In this document: in pieces, positions 1-6,569 of the stretch
How the letters are laid out: the number at the start of each line of letters is the position of its first letter
Numbering within the stretch: position 1 is the first letter of the stretch
Origin: Candidatus Cloacimonadota bacterium
GTDB taxonomy: Bacteria > Cloacimonadota > Cloacimonadia > Cloacimonadales > JAJBBL01
Length of the DNA: 9,381 nucleotides
Direction of reading: 5' to 3'
Assembly: GCA_020532365.1 (NCBI GenBank)
Contig: JAJBBL010000029.1
Span: 1 to 9,381, forward strand
Notes under the pieces: model-generated
Told to the model about the DNA's origin: nothing
The model's input: only the letters and a program-made list of their open reading frames with translations
Databases searched by the model: none
Position numbers and translations under genes: made by a program

Positions 1-902
1 AAGTAGAAAGCCATAGCTGTGTCAGCGTTGTCATATCCTTCGTAATCTGCAGAGGTGAAACCTACACCGGCAACAACTTGAGCTTTGTCTGACATTTTGT
101 ATGCAAAGTCACCAAAACCACCAAGAGTTGTCACGTTCTCGATCTCGTCTTTAACTGCATTATATACAGCTCTGTTTAAGTTAACTGAGGTTATACCATA
201 GTTACCTGTGTTTTGACCAAAGTTAGCGTGAAGGCGGATAGCCATTGGATCTAAATCGAAATCAAATAATACTCCAGCTACGTATGCAAGAACTGCCTCT
301 TCGATTGGGCCATAATTCTTGTCGTAATTGTAGTAGTTAACACCGACTGATCCGTGGAAATCAATGTTGTCACCAAATTTTGTCTTGTAACCAATGTTTG
401 CTTTAGGGATGAGTGCTTTTTTTGCCTGGGATGCTAAAACTGCATCGAAAGTCTCTGGGCTCATTAAGCTTACATAGAGTCCGTTATCTAACTCGAAACG
501 CACTTGTGATTTCAAACCTTCATCAAGAGCTCCCCAACCAATTAAGAAGAGGTCTGAGCCGTAAACTTGCTTACTGGCCATACGAATGTTTGAGAAATCT
601 TTACCAACAAAGAGTGACCAACCGTCCATTTTGAGTCTTCCATAAAGCATGCGGATTGATCCACCTGCTCCTATTTCAAACTTACCTGAAAGGTTACCTT
701 CTTGGAGTCTAACACCAAAGTGACTATTGCCTTGGAAATAAGAATTGAAGTCTAATTCGCTTTCGCCTGATCCACTCCAATCTTCATTTTCCATTTCATA
801 CCAAACACCTGTTCTCGCGCTACCATAATGGTTTATGTCCATAGACAATAAGAATGATGCGGTGAAAACGGTTATTAGTGCTAAAAGAAATACTTTTTTC
901 AT
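1..902 (-). CDS. Porin-like outer-membrane beta-barrel protein (partial, C-terminus beyond left edge)
   Basis: Reading the minus strand from ATG at 902-900 gives 300 uninterrupted codons to the left edge, so the gene is cut off by the window. The product starts MKKVFLLALITVFTASFLLS, a lysine pair followed by a hydrophobic stretch, which is a Sec signal peptide; cleavage is probably near residue 20. The rest has no long hydrophobic helix. Instead it alternates aromatic/hydrophobic and polar residues with many Gly, Asn and Asp turns (e.g. HFGVRLQEGNLSGKFEIGAG, SLFVGKDFSNIRMASKQVYG), the pattern of antiparallel strands in an outer-membrane barrel. The likely role is diffusion of small solutes across the outer membrane; the substrate is not visible. 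Codons favour TTC, AAC and GGT more than the neighbouring operon, which suits strong expression. A strong Shine-Dalgarno site and its own promoter lie upstream. Barrel class is well supported; exact family is not recognised. Confidence 0.75.
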   Translation of the reverse strand, partial: MKKVFLLALITVFTASFLLSMDINHYGSARTGVWYEMENEDWSGSGESELDFNSYFQGNSHFGVRLQEGNLSGKFEIGAGGSIRMLYGRLKMDGWSLFVGKDFSNIRMASKQVYGSDLFLIGWGALDEGLKSQVRFELDNGLYVSLMSPETFDAVLASQAKKALIPKANIGYKTKFGDNIDFHGSVGVNYYNYDKNYGPIEEAVLAYVAGVLFDFDLDPMAIRLHANFGQNTGNYGITSVNLNRAVYNAVKDEIENVTTLGGFGDFAYKMSDKAQVVAGVGFTSADYEGYDNADTAMAFY

Positions 903-907
903 ATTTT

Positions 908-914
908 CCTCCTT
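908..914 (-). promoter_or_regulatory. Strong ribosome binding site of the porin-like gene
   Basis: On the minus strand AAGGAGG precedes the ATG at 902 by five bases. It is a near-perfect anti-16S match and fixes the start codon of this gene, which otherwise has no complete reading frame in the window. Confidence 0.8.
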
Positions 915-947
915 GACTCGCCTGAAGTATAAATTTCACGCTTGTCA

Positions 948-984
948 CTTGACATTAAATGTACTTACTAAATTTTTTGTCAAG
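948..984. repeat. Imperfect inverted repeat spanning the porin promoter (candidate operator)
   Basis: CTTGACA at 948-954 and its complement TGTCAAG at 978-984 form perfect 7-base arms. Inside them, after two non-pairing positions on each side, ATTT/AAAT pairs again, so the dyad covers 37 bases. The arms coincide with the -35 box and the end of the -10 box. A second, tighter palindrome TGTCA-CT-TGACA lies at 943-954 over the probable transcription start, sharing one half-site. This arrangement resembles a binding site for a dimeric regulator, but no regulator gene is in the window, and AT-rich promoter DNA can give short dyads by chance. Confidence 0.4.
954..983 (-). promoter_or_regulatory. 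Sigma-70-like promoter for the porin-like gene
   Basis: Reading the minus strand, a consensus -35 box TTGACA (983-978) is followed by an 18-base AT-rich spacer and a -10 box TTTAAT (959-954, five of six consensus bases). Transcription would start near 945-949, giving a leader of roughly 45 bases that contains the Shine-Dalgarno site. The location, just upstream of a separately regulated envelope gene and downstream of the operon end, fits. That this lineage uses E. coli-like promoter elements is assumed, not shown. Confidence 0.6.
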
Positions 985-1067
985 GAATAACTTACATTGC
1001 CAAACTCATTAAGTCGTTAATATCGGACAATATCTATTACTAAATGCAAATATGGTCAGCCTTTCTC

Positions 1068-2363
1068 TTAATCACGTCCTATTGGAAGAAACTGCAAACT
1101 AAACTCCTCCTCAATAGCTATTCCAAATATATCCGTCGTATCTTCTTTAACCTTGAGTTGGTAAGATTGACGGTCTAACAGTTCTATCTTAGGACTGACG
1201 CGTACCACTCTGGAACTTTGCAAATCAACTGTTATAGGAACGCTCTTCTTAGTTATTAAATCAATCACCTCAATCACCAAGTTTTCTTTACTCATAAACT
1301 TGTTAAATGTCAGTTCAATAGTAGGTTGTACGCTGTATACAACAGCCCCATTTCGAGGTAAGGTAGCCACTATTTGTGGAGTTTTAGTGTCATTTTCAAC
1401 CTTGCCGGTAAACTCGCTTTGCATCTCTTGCGCTACATTACCCTTCAGATCCTCGACCTCAAATAGCGTCAACTTATACTCAAGGGTATCTAAAGCGGGA
1501 ATCACTATCTCAATTTTGCTTTCAATAATATCATAGGCAAGTATCTTTACCTCTGCGGCTAAAGAGTCGGCACTATGCAAATTCATCCCTTTAGTGCTCT
1601 TTATAGGTTTATTGAAATTGGCTCTGATCAGTTCACTATGCTCGACGTTTACCGTTTGTAGTTCTGGTTTCTTATCATCAAAATAGGTCAGTTCTATATC
1701 GACTTTACGCTGTTCAGAAGCGTTAAATTGAACTTCATAAAAAGGCTCTTTACCTGAGTCATATCTCTTATTTTCATTTTTATCGATAAAAGCTCTTAGG
1801 ATGTATCCCACACCAGATAGGTTATCTATACGATACTCTCTATTCTTGGCAGTTTGCTGAAATACTTTCACAGAATCTGCAGAGAAGATACTTAACGATA
1901 CAGGAAGCCCTATATCTTTTTCATCCTCATATTCAATTTTCCCTGAGATAGTACTATACTTCAGCTCCCCTGTATGAAAGACGTAATGATAATCTTTATT
2001 AAGGTTGTTGCGTCGCAGGTCTCTAATCTGTTGTGAAATAGTTAGATGGTAATTATGGTTAGGCGCAAGCTCTTCATTTATCTCTATGGTTAACACATTG
2101 TCTTTCCACCGAAACTTCTTTGCACTAACGAGAGGGTAAATATATATTCCCCCTTCACCTGAGTATACTGAAGAACGGTCGATAGGTTTAGAAAAAGTTA
2201 TCTCAATATTTTGGTCTGTTATGTTTGAGTAAGGTTCAGGTATAACAGAAACCACTGTTGGGTTTTCAGTATCCTCTTTACCCCCAGTTACATCTTTACG
2301 GTGTCCACAGCTTGTTACAAGCAGGGATATAATCAAGATTAATAGACTAAAAGCCTTTCTCAC
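1068..2363 (-). CDS. Ig-like domain lipoprotein (Big_5-type, FCB-group style)
   Basis: The 431-residue product has a lipoprotein signal: basic N-terminus, hydrophobic core and lipobox VTSC with Cys19 as lipidation site. Gly follows the Cys, so by E. coli sorting rules it would go to the outer membrane. A TGGKEDTENP linker (26-35) leads into a first Ig-like domain (about 33-132; VVSVIPEPYSNI and ITFSKPID are typical of Big_5). A beta-sandwich insert follows (about 137-226) with YRIDNLSGVGYILRAFIDKN, as in carboxypeptidase-regulatory-like folds. Two further Ig-like repeats follow (about 231-320 and 325-427; RANFNKPI, ELTFNKFM). The start is GTG at 2363-2361, preceded by GAGGA. It overlaps the end of ribE by 17 bases, so translation is probably coupled. 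From family knowledge, such proteins are common, poorly characterised envelope proteins of Bacteroidetes and relatives. No catalytic motif is seen; a structural or binding role is inferred. Confidence 0.8.
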   Translation of the reverse strand: MRKAFSLLILIISLLVTSCGHRKDVTGGKEDTENPTVVSVIPEPYSNITDQNIEITFSKPIDRSSVYSGEGGIYIYPLVSAKKFRWKDNVLTIEINEELAPNHNYHLTISQQIRDLRRNNLNKDYHYVFHTGELKYSTISGKIEYEDEKDIGLPVSLSIFSADSVKVFQQTAKNREYRIDNLSGVGYILRAFIDKNENKRYDSGKEPFYEVQFNASEQRKVDIELTYFDDKKPELQTVNVEHSELIRANFNKPIKSTKGMNLHSADSLAAEVKILAYDIIESKIEIVIPALDTLEYKLTLFEVEDLKGNVAQEMQSEFTGKVENDTKTPQIVATLPRNGAVVYSVQPTIELTFNKFMSKENLVIEVIDLITKKSVPITVDLQSSRVVRVSPKIELLDRQSYQLKVKEDTTDIFGIAIEEEFSLQFLPIGRD

Positions 2364-2979
2364 GTAGGTAGTCCTCAGTAAGCCCTGGTTTATTTTTACC
2401 GATCATTCGAGCTACATATTTGCCGATAACATCGTATTCAAGGTTAACCTTGTCTCTCACCTTGAGATTGGCAAGGTTAGTGTTTTCCAAGGTAAATCCG
2501 ACTAATGACACCATAAAAGAGCGATGATCAAGCTCTGCGATAGTAAGGCTTACACCGTTAACAGCTATTGAGCCTTTAGGGACAAGTAGATCTCTATCCT
2601 TAACCTCATACCCTATCGTTATCAGAATAGAGTTTTTCTCTTTAGTTACTCTCAAAACCTCAGCTACTAAGTCGACATGCCCCTGAACGAGATGACCGTC
2701 TAAAAAGGAGTCCATTCTCAATGCCCTTTCCAGATTTATCTCATCGCCTTTCCTCCAATTGCCAACAGTGGTTTTTTTAGCAGTCTCTTCCATAAACTCC
2801 ACTTTCAGCTCTTTTTCATTGAAAGATATAACAGTTAGGCATATACCGTCACAGGCTACGCTGGCACCGTCAAAAAGGTCTTTTTGGAGGGTTTTGCAGC
2901 TGATTGTGATATATCGTCTATGACCGGCTACATCTACACGTTCTACTCTCCCTTTCTCTTGTATTATCCCAGTAAACAT
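2347..2979 (-). CDS. ribE: Riboflavin synthase, alpha subunit
   Basis: This enzyme dismutates two molecules of 6,7-dimethyl-8-ribityllumazine to riboflavin and a pyrimidinedione, the last step of vitamin B2 synthesis, in the cytosol as a trimer. The 210-residue protein is full length and starts with the diagnostic MFTGIIQ. It has two homologous lumazine-binding halves: GASVACDGICLTV at 38-50 and KGSIAVNGVSLTI at 135-147. GHLVQGHVD (95-103) joins them. Cys47 and His101 occupy the conserved Cys and His positions of the family. In the second half, where many homologues have an IPHT-type motif, this one reads LVGFTLENTN (159-168), a notable deviation. The ATG at 2979 has AAGGAG just upstream. It sits 13 bases after recR and overlaps the following lipoprotein gene. 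No other riboflavin genes are nearby, so the pathway must be encoded elsewhere. Some annotations call this gene ribC or ribB. Confidence 0.95.
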   Translation of the reverse strand: MFTGIIQEKGRVERVDVAGHRRYITISCKTLQKDLFDGASVACDGICLTVISFNEKELKVEFMEETAKKTTVGNWRKGDEINLERALRMDSFLDGHLVQGHVDLVAEVLRVTKEKNSILITIGYEVKDRDLLVPKGSIAVNGVSLTIAELDHRSFMVSLVGFTLENTNLANLKVRDKVNLEYDVIGKYVARMIGKNKPGLTEDYLREKGF

Positions 2980-2992
2980 TATGTCTCCTTTC

Positions 2993-3589
2993 TCAGATTG
3001 TATAGCGTCTTTTAATAGCGTTAGACAGAGTTAAAGTGTTGCTGTATTCGATATTACCGCCAAACGGTAGCCCTGTGGAGAGTCGTGTCACTCTTTTATT
3101 AAACGGAGCAGTTTCAGCAGCTATAAGATCGATAGTAGTTTCTCCTTCAGTAGAGGGGTTTAGTGCTAAAATAAGTTCTTCAACTTCAGGGTCTGCCGCT
3201 CTTTGAAGCAGTTCTGGCAGATGAATCTCTTTTATTCCGATCCCTTCCATTGGGGAAAGGAGATTATTTAATACAAAGTAATAACCCTTATATTCCCCAG
3301 TAGCCTCAATCAGGTAGACATCATAAGTGTTTTCCACTACACATAGGAGGGTCTTATCCCGACTCATATCCTCACAAATAGTGCAAGGATTTGAGTCGGT
3401 TAAGATATTACATTTATCGCAGAAAGAGTGAATCTCTACAGCTGTCTTGATTGTGTCAGCCAGATCCAAAGTCCGCTCTTTATCTTGATGCAGAAGGAAT
3501 AGGGCAAACCGTTGCGCTGTTTTCTCTCCAACACCAGGTAGCTGCTTAAGCGAGTTTTTTAAATCATCAAGTGGCTTATTGAAGTACAT
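2993..3589 (-). CDS. recR: Recombination mediator protein RecR
   Basis: RecR acts with RecO (and RecF) to load RecA on single-stranded DNA gaps. The 198 residues match the family length and order. An N-terminal helix-hairpin-helix carries LKQLPGVGEKTAQRFALFLL (14-33). A four-cysteine zinc finger follows (Cys57, Cys60, Cys69, Cys72). The Toprim domain starts near 80 (LLCVVENTYDVYLIE) and includes LALNPSTEGETT. The conserved C-terminal tail is TRLSTGLPFGGNIEYSN. All zinc ligands are intact. The ATG at 3589 comes two bases after the ybaB stop, with no good Shine-Dalgarno site, so translation is probably coupled to ybaB. The ybaB-recR pairing is one of the most conserved bacterial gene neighbourhoods, though here no dnaX precedes it. 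Confidence 0.97.
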   Translation of the reverse strand: MYFNKPLDDLKNSLKQLPGVGEKTAQRFALFLLHQDKERTLDLADTIKTAVEIHSFCDKCNILTDSNPCTICEDMSRDKTLLCVVENTYDVYLIEATGEYKGYYFVLNNLLSPMEGIGIKEIHLPELLQRAADPEVEELILALNPSTEGETTIDLIAAETAPFNKRVTRLSTGLPFGGNIEYSNTLTLSNAIKRRYTI

Positions 3590-3591
3590 TA

Positions 3592-3918
3592 TCAGAACAG
3601 TCCGGGTATGTTAAGTCCACCTGTGAGCTTTGACATTTCGTTTTCAGAGTTTTGCGCAATTTTATCTTTCGCTTCGTTAAATGCTGCTATTATAAGGTCT
3701 TCAAGCATTTCGACATCTTCAGGATCGACCACCTCTTTCTCAATTTTGAGCTCTTTGATCTCATATTTGCCATTGATTACCAGCTTCACCATTCCGCCAC
3801 CGGTACTAACCTCAACTATTTGGTTAGCCAGTTCTTCTTGGGCTTTAGCCAGGTCATCCTGCATCTTCTTTGCTTGATCCATTAGGTTTTTCAACCCTTT
3901 TTTTCCACCTGGGAACAT
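3592..3918 (-). CDS. ybaB: YbaB/EbfC family nucleoid-associated protein
   Basis: This small dimeric DNA-binding protein of 108 residues is associated with the nucleoid. The sequence shows the family pattern: a short Gly/Lys-rich N-terminus (MFPGGKKGLKNLM), a long amphipathic helix (about 8-35), a beta region with STGGGMVKLVINGKYEIKELKI (38-59), the acidic DPEDVEMLEDLI stretch, AAFNEAKDKI and a C-terminal MSKLTGGLNIPGLF. Its start at 3918 is preceded by AGAGGAGAG. It lies 19 bases after the phosphohexomutase gene and two bases before recR. Such proteins have been proposed to help RecR-dependent repair or chromosome organisation; the exact role is unsettled. Confidence 0.95.
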   Translation of the reverse strand: MFPGGKKGLKNLMDQAKKMQDDLAKAQEELANQIVEVSTGGGMVKLVINGKYEIKELKIEKEVVDPEDVEMLEDLIIAAFNEAKDKIAQNSENEMSKLTGGLNIPGLF

Positions 3919-3937
3919 ATTGATTACTCTCCTCTAT

Positions 3938-5302
3938 CTATAAGTTATTTTTAATCTCTTTTATCTTATCCTCTACGAGCTTTTGGATCTCGTTCATTCT
4001 TTCAATCGATGTGGCTTCAAACCTCATCACTAAAACTGGCTGTGTATTTGAGGCTCTAACTAATCCCCAGCCATCTTCAAATGTAAGTCTCATCCCGTCA
4101 ATATCGTTAACTTTATACCCTTCATTTTGGAAGAAATCTCTAACTTTTTCAACGATCTGGAACTTATTCTCTTCAGTACAGCCTACTCTCAGTTCGGGTG
4201 TATTATACATTTTTGGCTGATCTGCTAACATCTCGCTCACTTTTTGATCACTTTTTGCCACGATCTCTGCAAATCTACAAGCGGCGTAAATAGCATCGTC
4301 AAAACCAAGATATCTGTCTTTAAAGAAGATATGCCCGCTCATCTCGCCGCCAAACTTTATATCATCCTCTTTCATCTTCTTCTTCAAGAGTGAGTGACCT
4401 GTTTTATACATCACAGGTATGCCACCATGCTTTTCGATATCGTCAAAGAGTACTTTAGAGCATTTAACGTCGGCTAAGACTTTTTCGCCTGGATTTTCTT
4501 TAAGGAACTCTCTCGCGAAGATGTTGACTACTTGATCTCCAAAAAGCATCTCTCCATTTTCTGCTATAACTCCGATTCTATCAGCATCTCCATCTAATCC
4601 AATTCCGACATCAGCTTTCACGTCTTTAACCGCTTTAATCAAGTCTTGCATATATTCAACGATAGTTGGGTCAGGATGATGATTTGGAAAAGTACCATCC
4701 ATATCGCAATAAAGCTCTATTACTTCACACCCTAAACGGCGTAAGACATCTGGTAGAATTGGACCCCCTGCCCCATTGCCGGCATCGACTACCACTTTGA
4801 TTGGTTTTTCTACCTTACTATGCTCAACCAAGTAATCCTGATAGGTTTTAACCATACCTGACACATTTTGAGCCACACCATCACCTTCAGCAAAGTCTTC
4901 ATTCTTTATAATCTCATAAATTTCCTGTATATCTTTGCCGTAAATACTTCCAAGTCCGACATTCATTTTAAAACCGTTATAAGATGGCGGGTTATGGCTT
5001 CCGGTAATCATCAACCCAGCATCCACATTGAGGTGATGAATCGAAAAATAGAGCGTTGGAGTAGCTAAAATAGCAACGTCAAAAACGTCACAACCAGAAT
5101 GAGTAAGCCCTTCAGTTATAAGTTTCTTAAAGCGGGGTGTGCTCAGTCGTGCATCGCCACCCAGAGCTACCGTTTTCAGCCCTCTTTTCCTTAAGAAAGT
5201 ACCAAATCCTCGACCTAAAAGATAAACCGTATTGTCGGTTAAATCTACATCCACTATCCCTCTTACATCATACTCTCTAAATATTTGCTTATTGATCGCC
5301 AT
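3938..5302 (-). CDS. Phosphomannomutase/phosphoglucomutase (AlgC-type alpha-D-phosphohexomutase)
   Basis: It interconverts hexose 6- and 1-phosphates, most likely mannose and glucose, feeding nucleotide sugars for polysaccharide and envelope glycan synthesis in the cytosol. The 454-residue protein has the four phosphohexomutase domains. Phosphoserine loop TGSHNPP has Ser102 as the phosphate carrier. The magnesium loop DGDADR (237-242) has Asp237, Asp239 and Asp241. The sugar-recognition loop GEMSGH is at 319-324, and the C-terminal phosphate-binding loop RASNTQP is at 416-422. The N-terminal FREYDVRG is typical of the PMM/PGM branch; GEMSGH also argues for this rather than a phosphoglucosamine mutase. 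All key residues are present. ATG at 5302 follows a GGAGG spaced by five bases. The gene lies 23 bases after rdgB and 19 before ybaB. Substrate preference cannot be read from sequence, so I give no symbol (algC or manB would be used by some). Confidence 0.93.
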   Translation of the reverse strand: MAINKQIFREYDVRGIVDVDLTDNTVYLLGRGFGTFLRKRGLKTVALGGDARLSTPRFKKLITEGLTHSGCDVFDVAILATPTLYFSIHHLNVDAGLMITGSHNPPSYNGFKMNVGLGSIYGKDIQEIYEIIKNEDFAEGDGVAQNVSGMVKTYQDYLVEHSKVEKPIKVVVDAGNGAGGPILPDVLRRLGCEVIELYCDMDGTFPNHHPDPTIVEYMQDLIKAVKDVKADVGIGLDGDADRIGVIAENGEMLFGDQVVNIFAREFLKENPGEKVLADVKCSKVLFDDIEKHGGIPVMYKTGHSLLKKKMKEDDIKFGGEMSGHIFFKDRYLGFDDAIYAACRFAEIVAKSDQKVSEMLADQPKMYNTPELRVGCTEENKFQIVEKVRDFFQNEGYKVNDIDGMRLTFEDGWGLVRASNTQPVLVMRFEATSIERMNEIQKLVEDKIKEIKNNL

Positions 5303-5325
5303 TTACTCCTCCTCTCCTTGGTCTT

Positions 5326-5943
5326 TTATTCTTTTTTAATTAAACTTAGCCTCTCCATCTCAGCTACAAGATTATTAAGTGCCAGTCCACGATGGCTTAT
5401 CTTGTTTTTCTCATCCTCATCCATTTCAGCAAAGGTTTTACCACTCTCTTTCACTTGAAAAACAGCGTCATATCCAAACCCTTTATCGCCTCTTTCCTGA
5501 GTAGTAATATACCCTTCAACCACCCCTTCAGCAGTAACCTGTTCTCCAGTTGGGAAGTAGAGCACTACTACTGTTTTGAACCGTGCAGTACGTAACTCTG
5601 TATTCTCAATCATTTTGAGTTCTTTAAGAAGCTTCCTTCTGTTATCTTGGTAAGAACACTCTTCACCGGCATAACGTGCAGAATACACGCCTGGTGCTCC
5701 ATCCAAAGCATCCACGAATAGGCCTGTATCATCAGCAATAGTAGGTATATTAACCACTTCAGCTATACTTCTCGCTTTTTTAAGGGCGTTACCTAAAAGC
5801 GTCTCTTCATCTTCAATCACGTCAGGGATCGCTATCTGTTCAGGGGAGACAATTTCGATAGAGTTGTCATCTATTATCTCAATGATCTCTCTAATCTTAT
5901 CTTTGTTGTGTGACGCTATCAGGATTCTCACTCGTTTTATCAC
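5326..5943 (-). CDS. rdgB: XTP/dITP pyrophosphatase (RdgB/HAM1 family)
   Basis: It hydrolyses deaminated purine triphosphates (ITP, dITP, XTP) to monophosphate and pyrophosphate, keeping them out of DNA and RNA. The 205 residues carry the full HAM1 signature. The N-terminal substrate loop is IASHNKDKIREI (9-20). It is followed by EDEETLLGNALKKARSIA (44-61), the acidic catalytic region ADDTGLFVDALDGAPGVYSARYAG (70-93, Asp71-Asp72), GFGYD (155-159) and SHRG (183-186). The start is GTG at 5943-5941, with a weak Shine-Dalgarno site and nine bases after the DUF1232 stop. Another in-frame GTG four codons later (VRILIASHN) is an equally plausible start, so the first four residues are uncertain. Translation is probably coupled to the upstream gene. 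Confidence 0.95.
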   Translation of the reverse strand: MIKRVRILIASHNKDKIREIIEIIDDNSIEIVSPEQIAIPDVIEDEETLLGNALKKARSIAEVVNIPTIADDTGLFVDALDGAPGVYSARYAGEECSYQDNRRKLLKELKMIENTELRTARFKTVVVLYFPTGEQVTAEGVVEGYITTQERGDKGFGYDAVFQVKESGKTFAEMDEDEKNKISHRGLALNNLVAEMERLSLIKKE

Positions 5944-5952
5944 TCAACTCGG

Positions 5953-6495
5953 TTATTTGTTTTTCATCCGGTTCAAAAACCTCTTAATTTTGTGCATCAC
6001 TCGGTGGCTTACAGCCTGATCAGCGATACCCATAATGTTTTTAATAGTTAAGAGCAGTCCAAGCTCTCCACTCCAGTTCTCCTCTAATATTTTCTCATCA
6101 GTATGTTTGAGGATCTGATCGAGGGCGAACACAACCAAAATAAGGTCATCAATAAAACCGATAACAGGTATGAAGTCAGGTATAATATCGATCGGTAGGA
6201 TGACATAAGAGACTACACCAAGTATAAAACCTTTAGTCTTAGTGGTCACTCTATCGTCGAGCAGCAAGCGAGTTAAGAGAACAAAGAAATCAGGCAGCAG
6301 AAAAAGGTAGTCGCTTATTTTCTCGAGTTTACCACTGGGTGGAAGTTTTTTCCTCAGTTTCTTTCTAAGTTTCTCATAGAATTGCAGTTTGATATCACCA
6401 TTATTAGACAGCTCTTCTTTAATCTTATCGACCTCTTCGATAATAATGTCTTCTTCGTTAGTTTCAACGTCAATTACTCTTTCTTTCTCTTCCAT
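5953..6495 (-). CDS. DUF1232 (YkvA-type) small membrane protein
   Basis: The function of this family is unknown. I choose ATG at 6495 (180 residues) because AAGGAGG stands five bases upstream. A frame-open ATG at 6564 would add 23 residues but has a poor ribosome site, and its codons would run through the good one. The protein begins with a very acidic segment (about 1-30, EEKERVIDVETNEEDIIIEE), then a basic patch (KLRKKLRKKLPPSGK, about 42-56). It then has hydrophobic segments at about 63-79, 90-106 and 110-127. The family hallmark LPIDIIPDFIPVIGFIDDL spans about 100-118. A soluble basic tail follows (HKIKRFLNRMKNK). Charge layout suggests an inner-membrane anchor with a cytoplasmic N-terminus. 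It sits between valS and rdgB in the same transcription unit. Confidence 0.85.
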   Translation of the reverse strand: MEEKERVIDVETNEEDIIIEEVDKIKEELSNNGDIKLQFYEKLRKKLRKKLPPSGKLEKISDYLFLLPDFFVLLTRLLLDDRVTTKTKGFILGVVSYVILPIDIIPDFIPVIGFIDDLILVVFALDQILKHTDEKILEENWSGELGLLLTIKNIMGIADQAVSHRVMHKIKRFLNRMKNK

Positions 6496-6500
6496 AGTCT

Positions 6501-6507
6501 CCTCCTT
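6501..6507 (-). promoter_or_regulatory. Ribosome binding site that decides the DUF1232 start
   Basis: On the minus strand AAGGAGG ends five bases before the ATG at 6495. The same motif and spacing occur before the porin-like gene, and GGAGG with that spacing before the phosphohexomutase. This makes 6495 preferable to the upstream ATG at 6564. Confidence 0.7.
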
Positions 6508-6569
6508 TTGTTCAAAATCTGATAAAAGGTTACACGCTATGACTTGAGCGCCGGTTAAAAACATTCATC

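Larger units (their letters stand above)
903..1067. other. Intergenic region between operon end and porin-like gene
   Basis: This 165-base stretch is the longest non-coding interval in the window. Its left part (903-984) holds the Shine-Dalgarno site, promoter and dyad of the porin-like gene. The right part (985-1067), just after the lipoprotein stop codon, is AT-rich and has only weak inverted repeats such as TAATA/TATTA around 1018-1039. No GC-rich stem followed by a T tract was found on the minus strand, so an intrinsic terminator for the upstream operon is not evident. No open reading frame of note lies here. Confidence 0.6.

Noticed and set aside
413..634. Plus-strand open frame of 73 codons inside the porin-like gene
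   Set aside because: It lies wholly antisense to a well-supported gene, has no ribosome site and shows low-complexity Arg/Leu composition typical of a shadow frame.
913..933. Possible plus-strand promoter TTGACT...TATAAA
   Set aside because: The spacer is only nine bases, too short for sigma-70, and no plus-strand gene follows.
1018..1039. Weak hairpin TAATA/TATTA as operon terminator
   Set aside because: The stem is five A-T pairs with a 12-base loop and no T tract, too unstable to call.
3608..3885. Two overlapping plus-strand frames opposite ybaB
   Set aside because: Both are antisense to a textbook YbaB gene and rich in Ser/Ile/Phe from complementing its Glu/Lys codons; no start signals.
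6496..6569. Internal promoter in the 74-base gap between valS and the DUF1232 gene
   Set aside because: No -35/-10 pair with acceptable spacing was found; the gap is better explained as a leader carrying the ribosome site.
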